Below, piece after piece: positions 4,542 through 5,380 of a stretch of 5,380 bases of DNA. The translations under genes and the position numbers were made by a program. Source of the stretch: Kordiimonadaceae bacterium (GTDB lineage Bacteria > Pseudomonadota > Alphaproteobacteria > Sphingomonadales > Kordiimonadaceae); contig JAESTR010000024.1 in NCBI GenBank assembly GCA_016763495.1, forward strand, positions 1-5,380. The letters are read 5' to 3'. Every line of letters starts with the position of its first letter. Position 1 is the first letter of the stretch. The notes beneath the pieces are model-generated. The model was not told the DNA's origin, did no database searches, and saw only the letters and a list, made by a program, of their open reading frames with translations.

Positions 4542-5380
4542 ATGCGCGAAGCAGTAATTGTATCAACCGCTCGTACGCCCATCGGTAAAGCGTACCGTGG
4601 GTCATTAAACTCTACACTCGCGCCATCTCTTGGTGCCCATGCTATCAGACACGCTGTTGAGCGTGCTGGCATTGAAGGTGCTGAAGTTGAAGATGTGGTG
4701 ATGGGCTGTGCCTTAACTCAGGGTTCGGGTGGCAGCAATGTGGGCCGTTTGGCCTCACTCGCGGCTGGCTTGCCGGATACCGTGGCTGGCATGACAATTG
4801 ACCGCCAGTGTGCGTCAGGCATGATGGCTATCGCAACTGCGGCCAAACAGATTATTTCTGACGGCATGGATGTGGCTGTTGGTGCTGGGCTGGACAGTAT
4901 TTCAATGGTGCAGAACGATAAGATGAACATGCATTATGCTGTAGATCCTGCTGTGGTTGCTGCTAGCGAGCATGCCTATATGCCTATGTTGCAAACTGCT
5001 GAAATTGTGGCTGACCGCTATAGTATTAGCCGTGAGGCGATGGATGAATATGGTCTCCAGTCACAGCAGCGTACAGCTGCAGCTCAGCAAGCTGGCAAGT
5101 TTGATGACGAAATCGTGCCTATCTCTACAAAAATGGGCATGATGAATAAAGAAACAAAAGAAATTACCTTCCATGATGTGACGCTTGAAAAGGACGAAGG
5201 CAATCGCCCTGAAACAACACTCGTTGGCTTGAGTGGTTTGCGCACGGTTATTGATGGTGGCACGATCACGGCAGGTAACGCCAGCCAGCTGTCAGATGGT
5301 GCCTCAGCGTCTGTGTTGATGGAAGCTAAAGTTGCCGAGAAGAAAGGCCTTTCGCCGCTTGGTATATACCGCGGCATGGC
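4542..5380 (+). CDS. Thiolase (acetyl-CoA acyltransferase), C-terminal end cut by window edge
   Basis: The frame opens at ATG 4542 and stays open for 279 codons to the right edge; a full thiolase is near 390 residues, so about 110 are missing. AGGA at 4531-4534 overlaps the preceding TAG stop and lies seven bases upstream. The protein begins MREAVIVSTARTPIGKAYRG, and the nucleophile is C90 in DRQCASGMMA (87-96). The RQC context is typical of degradative thiolases (FadA type), whereas biosynthetic acetoacetyl-CoA thiolases usually have a CGSG context. TAGNASQLSDGAS marks the second conserved block. The His of the NEAFA-type motif and the second catalytic cysteine should lie beyond the window. 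Its role would be cleavage of 3-oxoacyl-CoA to acetyl-CoA (or propionyl-CoA for a 2-methyl-branched chain) and a shortened acyl-CoA, finishing the cycle set up by the three preceding enzymes. Confidence 0.93.
   Translation, partial: MREAVIVSTARTPIGKAYRGSLNSTLAPSLGAHAIRHAVERAGIEGAEVEDVVMGCALTQGSGGSNVGRLASLAAGLPDTVAGMTIDRQCASGMMAIATAAKQIISDGMDVAVGAGLDSISMVQNDKMNMHYAVDPAVVAASEHAYMPMLQTAEIVADRYSISREAMDEYGLQSQQRTAAAQQAGKFDDEIVPISTKMGMMNKETKEITFHDVTLEKDEGNRPETTLVGLSGLRTVIDGGTITAGNASQLSDGASASVLMEAKVAEKKGLSPLGIYRGM

Noticed and set aside
5084..5377. Antisense open frame opposite the thiolase
   Set aside because: It lies fully inside the conserved thiolase coding sequence and has no family signature.

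Overview
The window reads as a fatty-acid or acyl-CoA catabolic gene cluster from a proteobacterium. It is most likely an alphaproteobacterium, perhaps marine; this is inferred from family resemblance, a mid-range base composition and Shine-Dalgarno-led genes packed in operon style. No rRNA, tRNA, insertion sequence, CRISPR array, integrase or replication origin was seen. Taxonomy below class is not supported.

Layout. Positions 1-308 hold, on the minus strand, the first 102 codons of a class II aldolase/adducin-family gene that runs off the left edge. Positions 309-910 are a gene-poor divergent control region of about 600 bases, unusually long. It carries several inverted and direct repeats, one possible 25-codon reading frame with a good ribosome binding site, and a pair of competing hairpins just ahead of the operon. 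From 911 to the right edge everything is on the plus strand: an ACAD10/11-type acyl-CoA dehydrogenase (911-2143), an RhlG-like NADPH-type short-chain dehydrogenase (2153-2941), a repeat-rich gap with a terminator- or operator-like hairpin (2942-3080), an Rv0130/NodN-type MaoC enoyl-CoA hydratase (3081-3542), a gap with a second hairpin (3543-3611), an MFE-2-type (R)-3-hydroxyacyl-CoA dehydrogenase (3612-4532), and a degradative thiolase cut by the right edge (4542->5380).

How the genes fit together. Acyl-CoA dehydrogenase, MaoC hydratase, MFE-2-type dehydrogenase and thiolase give the four steps of beta-oxidation, and the middle two steps are of the (R)-hydroxyacyl type that peroxisomal MFE-2 uses, not the usual bacterial FadB (S) route. 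The acyl-CoA dehydrogenase belongs to the subgroup in which the catalytic glutamate position is an aspartate (D387). Relatives in that subgroup act on 4-hydroxyacyl-CoA (mammalian ACAD10/11, bacterial LvaC), so the substrate may be a hydroxylated or oxo acid. The extra RhlG-like reductase and the divergent aldolase-family gene fit an oxygenated or branched substrate better than a plain fatty acid, but the substrate cannot be read from this sequence. All enzymes appear cytosolic: no signal peptides or membrane segments were seen. No acyl-CoA ligase, kinase or regulator gene lies inside the window.
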